Made by a program: the position numbers and the translations under genes
Shown: one piece after another, positions 1-10,116 of the stretch
How positions within the stretch are numbered: the stretch's first letter is position 1
Layout: each line of letters opens with the position of its first letter
From: Mycoplasma buteonis
GTDB taxonomy: Bacteria; Bacillota_I; Bacilli_A; Mycoplasmatales; Metamycoplasmataceae
Assembly (NCBI RefSeq): GCF_000733865.1
Contig: NZ_JPOK01000005.1
Location: forward strand, 1-64,000
Length of the DNA stretch: 64,000 nucleotides
Reading direction: 5' to 3'
The notes under the pieces: model-generated
Seen by the model: the letters and a program-made list of their open reading frames with translations, nothing else
The model's database searches: none
What the model was told of the DNA's origin: nothing

Positions 1-687
<687 letters not shown>

Positions 688-748
688 TAAGATGTATATT
701 CAGACATTTTAATAAATTATTATTACTATTCAGTTTTCAAAAAACTAA

Positions 749-769
749 GCCCAAGAGGGCATTTTTTTT
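749..769 (+). terminator. rRNA operon terminator
   Basis: GCCC (749-752), loop AAGA, GGGC (757-760), then a long T run. It ends the rRNA transcript before the tRNA promoters. Confidence 0.8.
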
Positions 770-778
770 ATTTTTTTA

Positions 779-806
779 TTGACATTTTTTAAAAATATGT
801 TATACT
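779..806 (+). promoter_or_regulatory. tRNA cluster promoter 1
   Basis: Consensus -35 TTGACA at 779-784, 16-bp spacer, -10 TATACT at 801-806, preceded by TG at 798-799 (extended -10). The expected start is near 813, upstream of tRNA-Pro. Confidence 0.75.
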
Positions 807-839
807 ATTAAAGCAAAAGTAATAAATAAAAAATATTTT

Positions 840-867
840 TTGATTTTTGTCAAAAAAGTAATATAAT
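840..867 (+). promoter_or_regulatory. tRNA cluster promoter 2
   Basis: TTGATT at 840-845, 16-bp spacer, perfect -10 TATAAT at 862-867. The expected start is near 874, 20 nt before tRNA-Pro, so two tandem promoters serve the same cluster. Confidence 0.75.
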
Positions 868-893
868 AGTAAAGCTTATGTAAATAAGTTTGT

Positions 894-970
894 GGAGAAG
901 TAGCTCAGCTTGGTAGAGCACTACATTTGGGCTGTAGTGGTCGCAGGTTCAAATCCTGTCTTCTTCACCA
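894..970 (+). tRNA. tRNA-Pro (TGG)
   Basis: Cloverleaf with 7-bp acceptor stem (one G-T pair), anticodon loop TTTGGGC (anticodon TGG), T arm GGTTCAAATCC, and encoded CCA. First of eight tRNAs in the order Pro-Ala-Met-Ile2-Ser-fMet-Asp-Phe, which is the order in the Bacillus subtilis trnB cluster. Confidence 0.97.
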
Positions 971-976
971 TTTAAT

Positions 977-1053
977 GGGGGGTTAGCTCATTTGGCTAGA
1001 GCGCCTGCCTTGCACGCAGGAGGTGGTGGGTTCGAATCCCATACTCTCCACCA
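977..1053 (+). tRNA. tRNA-Ala (TGC)
   Basis: Anticodon loop CTTGCAC gives TGC; acceptor stem GGGGGGT pairs with ACTCTCC (two wobbles); CCA is encoded. Confidence 0.97.
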
Positions 1054-1060
1054 TTTTTAT

Positions 1061-1137
1061 GGCACTGTAGCTCAGTTGGTTAGAGCATCCGGTTCATACC
1101 CGGAAGGTCAAGAGTTCGACTCTCTTCGGTGCTACCA
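1061..1137 (+). tRNA. tRNA-Met elongator (CAT)
   Basis: Anticodon loop TTCATAC gives CAT. It is called the elongator because of its place after Ala (conserved Bacillus order), an ordinary paired acceptor stem and the lack of the initiator's GGG/CCC anticodon stem. CCA is encoded. Confidence 0.85.
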
Positions 1138-1165
1138 TATCTATTATTTTGAGCTAATATAATTT

Positions 1166-1241
1166 GGACCTATAGCTCAACGGTTAGAGCAACCGGCTCA
1201 TAACCGGTCGGTTACAGGTTCGAATCCTGTTGGGTCCACCA
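1166..1241 (+). tRNA. tRNA-Ile2 (CAT, lysidine-type)
   Basis: Anticodon loop CTCATAA gives CAT. Its position between Met and Ser matches the Ile2 gene of Firmicute clusters, whose C34 is converted to lysidine by TilS so that it reads AUA. The identity rests on gene order; elongator Met cannot be fully excluded. Confidence 0.75.
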
Positions 1242-1242
1242 T

Positions 1243-1333
1243 GGGTGATTACCCAAGTGGCTGAAGGGACTAGTCTTGAAAACTAGCAGGGGCTTCACGG
1301 CCCGCGGGGGTTCAAATCCCTCATCACCCGCCA
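1243..1333 (+). tRNA. tRNA-Ser (TGA)
   Basis: 91 nt with a long variable arm (around 1287-1305), anticodon loop CTTGAAA (TGA), acceptor GGGTGAT paired with ATCACCC, and encoded CCA. It begins one base after the preceding tRNA. Confidence 0.97.
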
Positions 1334-1377
1334 TGAAAAAAAGAACTATGCAGGTGCTTAACTTAATAGACTTATAT

Positions 1378-1453
<76 letters not shown>

Positions 1454-1456
1454 AAT

Positions 1457-1533
1457 GGTCCAGTGGTAAAGTGGTTTAATACGCCTCCCTGTCACGGAGG
1501 AGAACGCGGGTTCGATCCCCGTCTGGACCGCCA
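1457..1533 (+). tRNA. tRNA-Asp (GTC)
   Basis: Anticodon loop CTGTCAC (GTC); acceptor GGTCCAG paired with CTGGACC; CCA encoded; 3 nt after the initiator tRNA. Confidence 0.97.
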
Positions 1534-1537
1534 TTAT

Positions 1538-1613
1538 GGCCCTGTAGCTCAGTTGGTAGAGCAACAGATTGAAGCTCTGTGTGTCGCTGGTTCGATTCCT
1601 GCCGGGGCCACCA
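1538..1613 (+). tRNA. tRNA-Phe (GAA)
   Basis: Anticodon loop TTGAAGC (GAA); acceptor GGCCCTG with CGGGGCC (one wobble); CCA encoded. Last gene of the cluster. Confidence 0.97.
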
Positions 1614-1615
1614 TA

Positions 1616-1663
1616 AATTACTCTATTTTGTTAGGTTTAACTTAATAAAATAGAGTAATTTTT
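1616..1663 (+). terminator. tRNA cluster terminator
   Basis: Near-perfect 14-bp inverted repeat (1616-1629 with 1647-1660) ending in T residues. Its descending T run is directly followed by the -10 box of the next gene. Confidence 0.75.
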
Positions 1664-1664
1664 G

Positions 1665-1670
1665 TATAAT
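1665..1670 (+). promoter_or_regulatory. -10 box, leaderless promoter
   Basis: TATAAT only six bases before the ATG at 1677, with no Shine-Dalgarno sequence. The predicted RNA start coincides with the start codon. Confidence 0.55.
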
Positions 1671-1676
1671 TTTAAA

Positions 1677-2177
1677 ATGTTTAAAAAAATATTAATTTCT
1701 TTATCTGTTATAAGTACAGTGCCATTACTTTCTGTTTCTTGTGTTGATAAAAATAAAATTGAAATAAAAACATACAATGAAATGGCTAAAATTTTAAATA
1801 ATATTCATTTGCAATTTAAACCAATATTTGTTGATATTTCATATGAAGAACTTTCTAAGTATACAATTGAAGATTTATGGATACAAAATAAAATATTATG
1901 AACCGAATTTCAAAAAGAATTTAATTTTAATAACAAAAAAATTTTTTTATTTGGAAAATTAATAGAAATTGCTTTTAGTAACACAAGTAAAGAAGTTACT
2001 TTTAAATATTTATGAAAAACAGATGATCGTAAAATTGAACTTACAAGAGAGTATCATTTAAATATTTTTAAACAAATCATTATTGGAGATACCGAAATTT
2101 GTCATTATGGACATTGCCATAAACCAAATGGAGTTTCAATTATTACTGTTATAAATGAACCTTTTATAGGTAAATAG
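1677..2177 (+). CDS. small surface lipoprotein
   Basis: 166 aa, function unknown. The N-terminus has two lysines, a hydrophobic core with the mycoplasmal proline and a lipobox LSVSC, so Cys22 would be acylated and the protein held on the outer face of the membrane. The mature part is short, polar and lysine/glutamate-rich with one CHYGHC-like segment (CxxxxxC) near residue 142. The TTG five codons upstream (1662) is rejected because it lies inside the -10/terminator region; ATG 1677 gives a proper signal peptide. It is followed after 8 nt by ileS, whose ribosome-binding site overlaps the stop codon, so the two may be co-transcribed. Confidence 0.8.
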
Positions 2178-2185
2178 GAGTTTTT

Positions 2186-4882
2186 ATGGATTTAAAAAAA
2201 ACATTAAATATGCCAAATACAAAATTTGACATGCGTGCTAATTTAACGCAAAAAGAACCTTTATATCGCAAAGAATGATTAAATAACAATGTATATCAAG
2301 AAGTATTGAAGAAAAATCAAGATAATCCAAAATTTATTTTGCATGATGGTCCTCCATATGCAAACGGGAATATTCATGTTGGTCATGCTTTAAATAAAAT
2401 TTTAAAAGATATTATAGTAAGATATAAAACACTTAAAGGTTTTTACTCTCCATATGTTCCTGGTTGAGACACTCATGGATTACCAATTGAACATAAATTT
2501 TTAGTTGAAGCACAATTAAATAAAGATGAAATAAATCCAATTATTTTAAGAAAAAAAGCTGCTAAATATGCTTTGAAACAAGTGGAGTCACAAAAAAAAG
2601 AATTTCAAACCTTACAACTTTTTTCAGATTTTTCGAAAACATATGTAACTTTAGACAAAAAATATGAAGCTAAACAACTTAAAGTTTTTAAAAAAATGTG
2701 TTTAGATGGTTTGGTTTATAAAGGGCTTAAACCAGTTTATTGATCTCCAAGTAGTCAAAGTGCGCTAGCCGAAGCAGAAGTGGAATATCAAGATGTTGTT
2801 AGTCCTTCAATTTATGTTGCTTTTGATATCGTGTCATCTGAATTTTCAAAAATTAAACCAGAAGATAAAATTATTATTTGAACAACTACTCCTTGAACAT
2901 TAATAGCAAATGCAGGAGCAGCTCTTGGAAGTGAAATTGAATATATTGTTGTTTTATTTAATAATCAACGTTATATTCTTGCTAAAAGCTTATTTGAAAC
3001 ATTTTTATCTAAAGTTAAATGAGAGGGCTATGAAGTAGTTGATAGCTTTTACGGTAAAGAACTTAGAGGTGAAGTACTTTATAAAACACCTATTTTAAAT
3101 AATACGGCTCCTATTGTTATTGGACATCATGTTACTGAAGAAAGTGGTACAGGTATTGTTCATATTGCACCTCTATTTGGAGAGGATGACTTTCAAATCG
3201 GTCTTAAATATAAATTAAATATGATTATGCATATTAGTGACAAAGGTTATATAGAAAATACAAATACAAAATTTGATAATCTTTTTTATGATTATGCTAA
3301 TAAAGAAATTTCTAATTTTTTAGGAACAAACTTATTATTTTTTGAAAGATTTAAGCACTCTTACCCACACGACTGAAGAACTCATTTACCTGTTATTTTT
3401 CGTGGTACACCACAATGATTTGTTTCTATAGATAAAATTAGAGATCAAATTTTAAGCCAGTTGAAAAATGAAGTTTCAACTTATCCAGATTGAGCTAAAA
3501 ATAGAATGATTCAAATGATTGAAAATCGTCATGATTGAACTATTTCTCGTCAAAGAACTTGAGGAGTACCTATAATCATTTTCTATGATCAAAATAAGGA
3601 ACCGGTAATTAAAGAAGATATTTTTGATTACGTTATTAATCTAGTTTCTAAATATGGTACAGATGTTTGATGAGAAAAAGAAACAGATGAACTTTTACCT
3701 GAAAAATATCGTAACTTAGGTTATACACGTGAAATGGATATTATGGATGTTTGATTTGATTCGGGAGTATCATCTGTGGCTGCTGATATAGATGAAAATT
3801 TAAATTTACCATATGATATATATTTAGAAGGTGTAGATCAATACAGAGGATGATTTAATTCATCTATTATTAATGCTGTTGCTTTTAAAGGAGTTTCACC
3901 TTATAAACGTTTAATTTCACACGGATTTGTTCTTGATGGAAAAGGTGAAAAAATGTCTAAATCTAAAGGTAATGTAGTTACACCTCAAGAGGTTGTTTCA
4001 AAAAGAGGTGCTGATATCTTGAGATTATGAGCAGCTAATAGCGATTACACGAATGATGTTTCTATTTCAGAAGAAATTTTGGATCAAAATACAGAAATTT
4101 ATCGTAAATTAAGAAATACAATTAAGTTTTTACTAGGTAATATTCAAGGTCATGTTTTTGATTCTAAATTAGAGTACGAAGGAATTCATAAGTTTATTAA
4201 TATTCAGTACAAAAAACTTGCAAAAGAAGTTTTCCAAGCTTATGAGGAATATAAATTTTTAACAGTTGTTAAATTATTAAATAATTTTGTTGTTGAATTA
4301 TCTAGTTTTTATTTATCAGTTACTAAAGATATTTTATATGTACGTAAACTTACTGATAAAGAAAGATTAATGGTAATTAATAATTTATATGAAATTACAC
4401 AATTTTTATTATTAGCTTTAGCTCCTATTTTACCTACAACAAGCGAGGAAGCATACAAATTTTTTGCTCCTGAAAGTCAGTTCAAATCAATTATGTTTGA
4501 AACATTCGCAGAATATTCAATTTCTAAAAATGACGAAAACATTTTTAGTCAATTTAAAGAATTTTTTGATTTAAGAGATCAAGTTAATATTCTTATTGAA
4601 AAACAAATAAAAGCTGGTTTGGTTAAACGTTCAAATGAACTTAGTTTAAAAATTCCTAGATTAAGTGGTTTTTTAAGCAAATTAGATTTAAAATTACTTT
4701 TAATGGTAGGTAAAGTAGAGGTTTCTGATAGTTTTTCTGAATTGATTTTAGAAAAATTTGATTCAGAAAAATGTTTAAGATGTTGAAATCATTTTGAAAT
4801 AGGAACTTTAAAAGATGATCTTTGTGAATTATGTTTTGAAGTAGTTGATGAACTTAAGTCTTTAGAAAATGAAAAACAATAA
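2186..4882 (+). CDS. ileS: isoleucyl-tRNA synthetase
   Basis: 898 aa, full length for a class I synthetase that charges tRNA-Ile with isoleucine and edits valine. The catalytic HIGH motif is HVGH (residues 64-67) and the second signature is KMSKS (589-593). The CP1 editing region lies between them with a WTTTPWTL-like segment near residues 230-240. The C-terminus carries CxxC...CxxC pairs of a zinc finger (CLRC and CELC). About 30 UGA codons read as Trp. Start ATG 2186 has an AGGAG site 5 nt upstream. It overlaps lspA by 14 nt. Ile2 tRNA lies 1 kb upstream. Confidence 0.97.
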
Positions 4883-5549
4883 TTTAATATTTAAATTACA
4901 AAAAAGATGACAGCAAAAAATTTTAGCTCATTTTAAAAAATACTGAAAAGAAATATTAATTAATTATTTAATCTTTTTTGTTGTTTTTATTGTGTTTATT
5001 TTAATTGATCAACTAACTAAAACTTATTTATGAGATCACCCAGTAAACGTTTTTGAGAATCATAGTGAAGATAATGCAGAATCAATTTGACCTATTTCTA
5101 AAATTTATAATGGCGATCAGCATGGTAGTGGACTTTTTGGAATTAGATATGTTTGACACAAAGGGGTTACTGTTTTACCTGAAACTTGAGATGTTTATGC
5201 TTTAATTCAAACTTTAAGTTTATTACTTTGCTTTATTGCATTGCTAGTACCTATGTTTTTAGTTCATAAAAAAATTCGTTTCTTTTATGTTGTTGCCTTT
5301 TCATTATTAATGGCAGGAAGTTTAGGTAATGCACTAGATCGATTTATTTACTTAGGGTATGTAAAAGATATATTTTATTCACCAGCATTCGAAAATTGAA
5401 AACAAAAAACAGTAGGAACTTTTAATTTTGCTGATTTTACAATTTTCTTTTCTGTTGCTTTATTTATTATCGTGAGTGTAGGATCATCTGTTTTAGAAAT
5501 TAGAAATAAAAGAAAAGAAAAACAAACTGTAGATATTAAAAATATTTAA
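4869..5549 (+). CDS. lspA: lipoprotein signal peptidase II
   Basis: 226 aa integral membrane aspartic protease that removes signal peptides from prolipoproteins, such as those encoded at 1677, 18212 and 63557. Four hydrophobic segments are visible. The catalytic aspartates are D157 in GNALDR and D189 in FNFADF, as in the family. At 226 aa it is longer than typical LspA (about 160-200): a polar loop follows the first membrane segment and the N-terminus is extended and basic. The start overlaps the end of ileS, implying translational coupling; ileS-lspA adjacency is common in bacteria. Confidence 0.93.
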
Positions 5550-5575
5550 AACAAAGCAATCGTCTTTGTTTTTTT
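5548..5575 (+). terminator. terminator after lspA
   Basis: AAAACAAAG (5548-5556) pairs with CTTTGTTTT (5564-5572) and is followed by T residues. It overlaps the lspA stop. Confidence 0.7.
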
Positions 5576-5620
5576 ATTTTTCAGATAATTAAATTTTTAT
5601 TTTAATGTAAAATTTTTGAT

Positions 5621-7105
5621 ATGAACGAAAACAAAAACTTAGATAAAACTTTCAAGAGAAAAAGACTAAATTATACCGATAAACATATCTTAGAAAAATA
5701 TAAAACATGACATTTAAATAAATATAGAAAAAGCGATTCTAATACAGTTATGGATGCTGTTTTTAATAAAAATGAAGTTGTTGAAATTACTAAGTCTTCT
5801 GAAGAAATTTCACAATTTGAAATTAAAAAAGAAACTGAAAGACTTAAATATAAAATGGGTAAATATTTAGCAAATAATAAAAAAGTTAAATTGACACCAA
5901 GTATCTTTTTTAATCGCTACTGAAAAAGATTTTTACTAATTTTTTTAGCAGCAGTTGTTTTCAATTTTGGTATTCAAGTTTTTTTAAGTAGAGCAGATAC
6001 AATTCCTTCCGGAATTACTGGAATCCCTACTATTTTGCAATATATCTTTCCTAGTTTAAAACAATATTTTGCTTTGATTTACTTAGGGTGTAATTTACCT
6101 TTATTTATTATTTTTTGAAAAAAATCCAAATCAAGTTTTATGTGGTTAACGTTAGCATTTATGATTTGTCAAATTTTTATTAACTTTTTATTCACAAATA
6201 TAAATGCAGTTCATGAATTTATATCTAAAAAAATTCTGCTAGTTCCAGCAGATATCGAAGATGTTCGAAATTATATTTATAAACCAGTTCGCTTTGATGT
6301 AAAACTTGCTAATAATACTGTAGAAAAAATTTATAAACTTACTGATTATCAAACTAATATTATTCATGATTGACATACAATGTATCCAGAATTAATTTCG
6401 CTTTTTGATTCTGAAAGAATAAGTGTTAATCAGTATTTATTAAATATACGTAATATTTTAAATACAAATAACACTTTTGATTATTTATCTAATTCTGAAT
6501 TGCAAGCGTACTGATATCACGTAGGAAAAACATGACCTATTTTACTTTATGGTTCACTAGGAGCTATGTTTATCGGTATGGGAATCGCTTTATCTTGAAA
6601 GGCTGGTGGCTCAACAGGTGGCACTGACATTGTTGCTTATTACTTTTCAACAAAAAGTAAAAAAAGTGTTGCTAACATTTTATCTACAATTGCTATTTTT
6701 ACAGCTATTGTTTTCTTAATTATTTATTCATTTATAAAACCAAATGAGCATGATGAAATTTTTGGTATGAGAGAATTATCAACCTTTGCTTACATATTGG
6801 TTTCAAATTTAATTGTTAATGTTTTATATCCTAAATATAAAAAAATGAAATTAACTATTATTTCTCAAGATCCTCAAAAAGTCATTGCTTATTTCAATCT
6901 TATTAATTATTGACATAGCTACAGAATTGTAAGATATAAATCAGGATATACTGGCAAATATAATTACAAAATCGAAACTGTTATCTTGCTTTTAGAATCA
7001 AGAAATTTAGTTGATGATTTAAAATTAATTGATCCTAATATTTGAATTTCACAATCAAAAGTAGAAAAAGTAAACGGAAAATTTAGTACTCAATTTGTTG
7101 AATAA
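5621..7105 (+). CDS. YitT-family membrane protein
   Basis: 494 aa. A charged N-terminal region of about 105 residues is followed by a membrane domain with repeated glycine-rich segments (RADTIPSGITGIPTIL and KAGGSTGGTDIVAYY), which are signatures of the YitT/DUF161 family, and a C-terminal soluble DUF2179-like domain. Compared with Bacillus YitT (about 280 aa) it has an N-terminal extension and a large polar loop (residues 190-290) between membrane segments. The function of the family is not established. A TAAAAT box at 5608-5613 lies 7 nt before the ATG and there is no ribosome-binding site, so the mRNA may be leaderless. Confidence 0.8.
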
Positions 7106-7108
7106 TAT

Positions 7109-7137
7109 AAACTAGGTTTTATACCTAGTTTTTAGTT
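7109..7137 (+). terminator. terminator after the YitT gene
   Basis: AAACTAGGT (7109-7117), 5-nt loop, ACCTAGTTT (7123-7131), then a T-rich tract. Confidence 0.75.
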
Positions 7138-7185
7138 TATTTTTTGTACATACTTAAAATTAAATTAAATAATTTAAGGGATAAA

Positions 7186-7431
7186 ATGAAACTAGAAGAG
7201 GCTAAAAAATTAGAAATTAAAGATCTTGAAAGAATAACGGTTGGTTTTTCAGCTGTTGCTTTGATTAGTAGTATTGGAGCTTTGGCAAATGCAATAGCAC
7301 CAATTGTAGGATTAATTAAAGTTGCAATGTCACCACAAGGAGAAATTAAGGATAAAACTGTAGGTTATAAATGACAATTAACTGACAAAACATCAAAAAG
7401 TACTATCGATACCTTCACAACATTTGAGTAA
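7186..7431 (+). CDS. bacteriocin-precursor-like small peptide
   Basis: 81 aa. The first 20 residues resemble the leader of class II bacteriocin precursors: LEIKDLERITVG (residues 9-20) fits the pattern L-x3-E/D-L-x2-I-x-(G)-G, except that the first glycine of the double glycine is valine. It is followed by a 30-residue Gly/Ala/Ile-rich hydrophobic stretch (GFSAVALISSIGALANAIAP and on) and a polar tail with a Trp read from UGA. ATG 7186 is preferred over the upstream TTG/ATA starts because AAGGG lies 5 nt before it. No peptidase-transporter or immunity gene was recognised next to it. Function unproven; a small single-span membrane protein is the main alternative. Confidence 0.6.
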
Positions 7432-7458
7432 AAAATTTTATTTTTTTTGAAAAAGAAT

Positions 7459-7552
7459 TATAATAAAGAAGTTACTTCGAGTAACCGTTCTAAAAAGGTT
7501 TTAAAGTACATTATTTGTCACCTTAAAGACGAGCCACTTATGGAGGTATTGC
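7459..7552 (+). promoter_or_regulatory. promoter and structured leader of rplU-rpmA
   Basis: TATAAT at 7459-7464, then a leader of about 80 nt with a perfect hairpin GTTACT-TCG-AGTAAC (7471-7485) and a strong GGAGGT site at 7542-7547. Firmicutes are known to carry an autoregulatory L21 leader RNA at this location; I infer homology from position and hairpin only. Confidence 0.5.
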
Positions 7553-7852
7553 ATGTTAGCAATTATCGAAGCGGGTGGAAAACAACTTTTAGTTAAAGAA
7601 GGTCAAACAATTTTCATCGAAAAAATCGATGGTGAAGAAGGACAAGAAGTAAAATTTGATAAAGTTTTACTTGTTGATGACAAAATCGGAAGACCTTTCT
7701 TAGAAAATGCTTTAGTTACAGGTATCATCGAAAAACAAGGGAAAGCTAAAAAAATTATTGTTTATCGTCACAACGCTAAGTCAACTCACAAGAGAAAACT
7801 TGGACACCGTCAACCATATACACGTGTAAAAATTACAGGAATTCAAGGGTAA
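7553..7852 (+). CDS. rplU: 50S ribosomal protein L21
   Basis: 99 aa, full length. It begins MLAIIEAGGKQ and contains KxxGHRQPYTRVKI near the C-terminus, the diagnostic L21 end that contacts 23S rRNA. GGAGGT lies 5 nt before the ATG. It is followed by rpmA after only 7 nt; the ribosomal-processing protease gene (prp/ysxB) that sits between L21 and L27 in most Firmicutes is absent here. Confidence 0.97.
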   Translation: MLAIIEAGGKQLLVKEGQTIFIEKIDGEEGQEVKFDKVLLVDDKIGRPFLENALVTGIIEKQGKAKKIIVYRHNAKSTHKRKLGHRQPYTRVKITGIQG

Positions 7853-7859
7853 TTAGAAA

Positions 7860-8120
7860 ATGGCACATACCAAAGCCGGTGGATCTACCAGAAATGGTCG
7901 TGATTCACACTCAAAAAGACTAGGTGCTAAATTAGGTGACGGACAATACTGTACAGCAGGTTCAATCATTTATCGTCAAAGAGGAACTAAAATTTTCCCA
8001 GGTGTAAATGTTGGACGTGGTGGAGACGATACTTTATTCTCAAAAATCGATGGATACGTAAAATACGAAAGCAGAAGAAACAGAAAGTTTGTTTCTGTAT
8101 ACCCAGAAAAAACAAAATAA
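7860..8120 (+). CDS. rpmA: 50S ribosomal protein L27
   Basis: 86 aa. It starts [20 protein letters not shown], the conserved tail that reaches the peptidyl transferase centre. Firmicute L27 usually carries about nine extra N-terminal residues that the Prp protease removes; this protein starts directly at the mature form, in agreement with the missing prp gene. Confidence 0.97.
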   Translation: MAHTKAGGSTRNGRDSHSKRLGAKLGDGQYCTAGSIIYRQRGTKIFPGVNVGRGGDDTLFSKIDGYVKYESRRNRKFVSVYPEKTK

Positions 8121-8126
8121 ATAATA

Positions 8127-8151
8127 ATGCGCTAATTTAGCGCATTTTTTT
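8127..8151 (+). terminator. bidirectional terminator rpmA / dprA
   Basis: ATGCGCTA (8127-8134), loop ATT, TAGCGCAT (8138-8145), then a T run on the plus strand. A-rich sequence before the stem allows use by the convergent dprA-like gene. Confidence 0.75.
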
Positions 8152-8887
8152 ATTGTATTTCGACTAATTTAGTTATTAATTTAGCGCCTTCTCTTAAAAA
8201 TTGAGTATTACCATCATTTATATCTAGTCCTGGGAAACAGTAAATTTCTTTCCCATAACTTAAAAAAGCATTTACTAAACCTTGTATCTTTGTGTTCTCG
8301 TTGCTTGAAACAATGATTAAAGCATCAGCAACAGCTGCTAATAAATAGTTGCTTTGTTTAAAGTAGGCTTTTTTAGGGTGTGAATTTAATGGATACAAAC
8401 TTAAATGTAATTCAGATTCTTTTTGTTCATCAGTAACTAAGTTTACATTTTCTAAGCTTTCACAGTGTATAAATATTTTTCTTTTGTAAGGTATTCCACT
8501 ATATCTTTCTAAGATTTTATCATGTACTTTTTTAAAATCTGTAATAACTAGCGTAAAGGGTTGAATTCCGAAATTTAATCTTGTTTGAATAAAATAGTCA
8601 GTTTTATCATTGTTAATTTCGTTGCAAATTAAAAATTTGTTTTTTGTATTTAAAAGTCTAATATTACCTTTGTAATAAATAACAAATGGAGGTATTTTAT
8701 TTTGGAATAAATCTTCTGGATACTCATTATTTAATACGGTAATAAAATTTGTCCCTGATTCCTTATATTTATTTTGAATTTCTTCAATGCTACTTTTATT
8801 AACTTGATATTCAGAACTTAAAAATTCATAAATTTCTTTGTTATTTCCACGTAATGTATCGGATAAATATAGTAATATGTTTTTCAT
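8150..8887 (-). CDS. dprA: DprA/Smf-like protein, degenerate
   Basis: 245 aa, plus a possible four-residue extension to 8899. The second ATG (8887) is preferred because GGAG at 8894-8897 lies 6 nt before it and overlaps the first ATG. The C-terminal half matches the DprA Rossmann fold, which loads RecA on single-stranded DNA during transformation: a PLNSHPKKAYFKQSNYLLA-like stretch and FPG...N..LREGAKLI near the end. The GSR...S.YG nucleotide-fold motif expected near residue 100 is replaced by an unrelated sequence, so activity is doubtful. It is shorter than usual (about 290-360 aa). No competence genes are nearby. Confidence 0.75.
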   Translation of the reverse strand: MKNILLYLSDTLRGNNKEIYEFLSSEYQVNKSSIEEIQNKYKESGTNFITVLNNEYPEDLFQNKIPPFVIYYKGNIRLLNTKNKFLICNEINNDKTDYFIQTRLNFGIQPFTLVITDFKKVHDKILERYSGIPYKRKIFIHCESLENVNLVTDEQKESELHLSLYPLNSHPKKAYFKQSNYLLAAVADALIIVSSNENTKIQGLVNAFLSYGKEIYCFPGLDINDGNTQFLREGAKLITKLVEIQ

Positions 8888-9030
8888 GTTTTTCTCCATT
8901 GATTATTTATAAAAATTTAAAATATGAACAAAAAATAAACTAAAAAAATAATACTTATAAAAAGTAGGGAATTAACTCCACATTTTTTTGCATTACATAA
9001 TATCTATGCTATGTAGAAATTAAAAAATAA

Positions 9031-9070
9031 TATAATTAAGACAAAACAAAAAACACTAGAGCAACAGGAG
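9031..9070 (+). promoter_or_regulatory. ldhD promoter region
   Basis: TATAAT at 9031-9036 with an AGGAG ribosome-binding site at 9066-9070. An imperfect palindrome TTACATA...TATGTAG (8993-9016) lies just upstream, where a regulator could bind. Confidence 0.5.
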
Positions 9071-9078
9071 AATATTTT

Positions 9079-10116
9079 ATGAAAATTGCTTTTTTTGATA
9101 CAAAAGATTATGATGTTAAATACTTTGATAAGTATAATGAAGGAAGACACGAAATCGTTTACTTTAAAGAAAATTTAACTTTAAATACAGCTCACTTAGC
9201 AAAAGGTTTTGATGCTGTTTCAGGTTTTGTTAATACATATGGTGATAAAGTTATTTTAGAAGTTCTTAAAAAAATGGGTGTTAAATATTGATTCCAAAGA
9301 TCAATGGGTTACAACAAAATTGATGTTGCAAAAGCAAATGAATTAGGAATTGAAGTTTTTAGAATTTTCAACTATTCAGCTGAAAGTATTGGTGAATTTG
9401 CATTTGCAGGATTACTTAGTTTAAATAGAAACTTATATAAAGCACACGATAGAGTTCAAAAATACAATTTCTCACTAAATGGACTAGACGGTAAATGTGT
9501 CGGAAACTCTACAATCGGAGTTATTGGTTCAGGTAAAATTGGTCAAACTTTTATTAAACTTGCTAAGGCTACAGGTGCAAGAGTTTTAGTATTTGATGCT
9601 TTTGCTCAAGAAAATTTCCCACAAACAGCCGAAAAATTCGGTTTTGAATGAGCTTCACTTACTGAATTATTAAAAGAAAGTGACTTTATTTCAATTCACT
9701 GTCCTTTATTGCCTTCAACAAGATATTTAATTGACGATGCTGCAGTTAACGCAATGAAAGAAGGGATGATTTTAATTAATACAGCTAGAGGTGAAACAAT
9801 GGATATTAAAGCTGTTATTAAAGGATTAAAATCAGGTAAAATTCGTGGATTAGCTACAGATGTTCTTGAAAGAGAAGAAGGTAGATTTTACGAAGACGTT
9901 TCAGCAAGAATTGATGATTTAAAAGCGCTTGATCCAGATTGAAAAGAATTAATTGAAATGGATAATGTTCTTGTAACATCACACCAAGCTTATTTAACAG
10001 ATCTTGCGTTAACTCAAATAGCTAAAGCTACATTAGAAAATGCTGATAACGCAGCAAACGGTGTATTTGATAATGCACTCAAATTAATGGAGAACGGAAA
10101 AATTAAAAATGGATAA
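9079..10116 (+). CDS. D-lactate dehydrogenase family protein
   Basis: 345 aa NAD-dependent 2-hydroxyacid dehydrogenase that most likely reduces pyruvate to D-lactate and regenerates NAD+. The Rossmann motif GVIGSGKIGQTF is near residue 152, followed by FDA, whose acidic residue selects NAD. The catalytic set is Arg in FQRSMGYNKID (around residue 74), Glu in ATDVLEREEG and His in TSHQAYLT near the C-terminus. Family length is about 330 aa. The aquaporin-like gene starts inside the last codons (ATGGATAA overlap), so both are made from one mRNA. Substrate specificity within the 2-hydroxyacid family is inferred. Confidence 0.88.

Noticed and set aside
2186-4882. Apparent multiple frameshifts or nonsense codons in ileS and many other genes
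   Set aside because: Every interruption is UGA read as Trp (code 4); frames are continuous.
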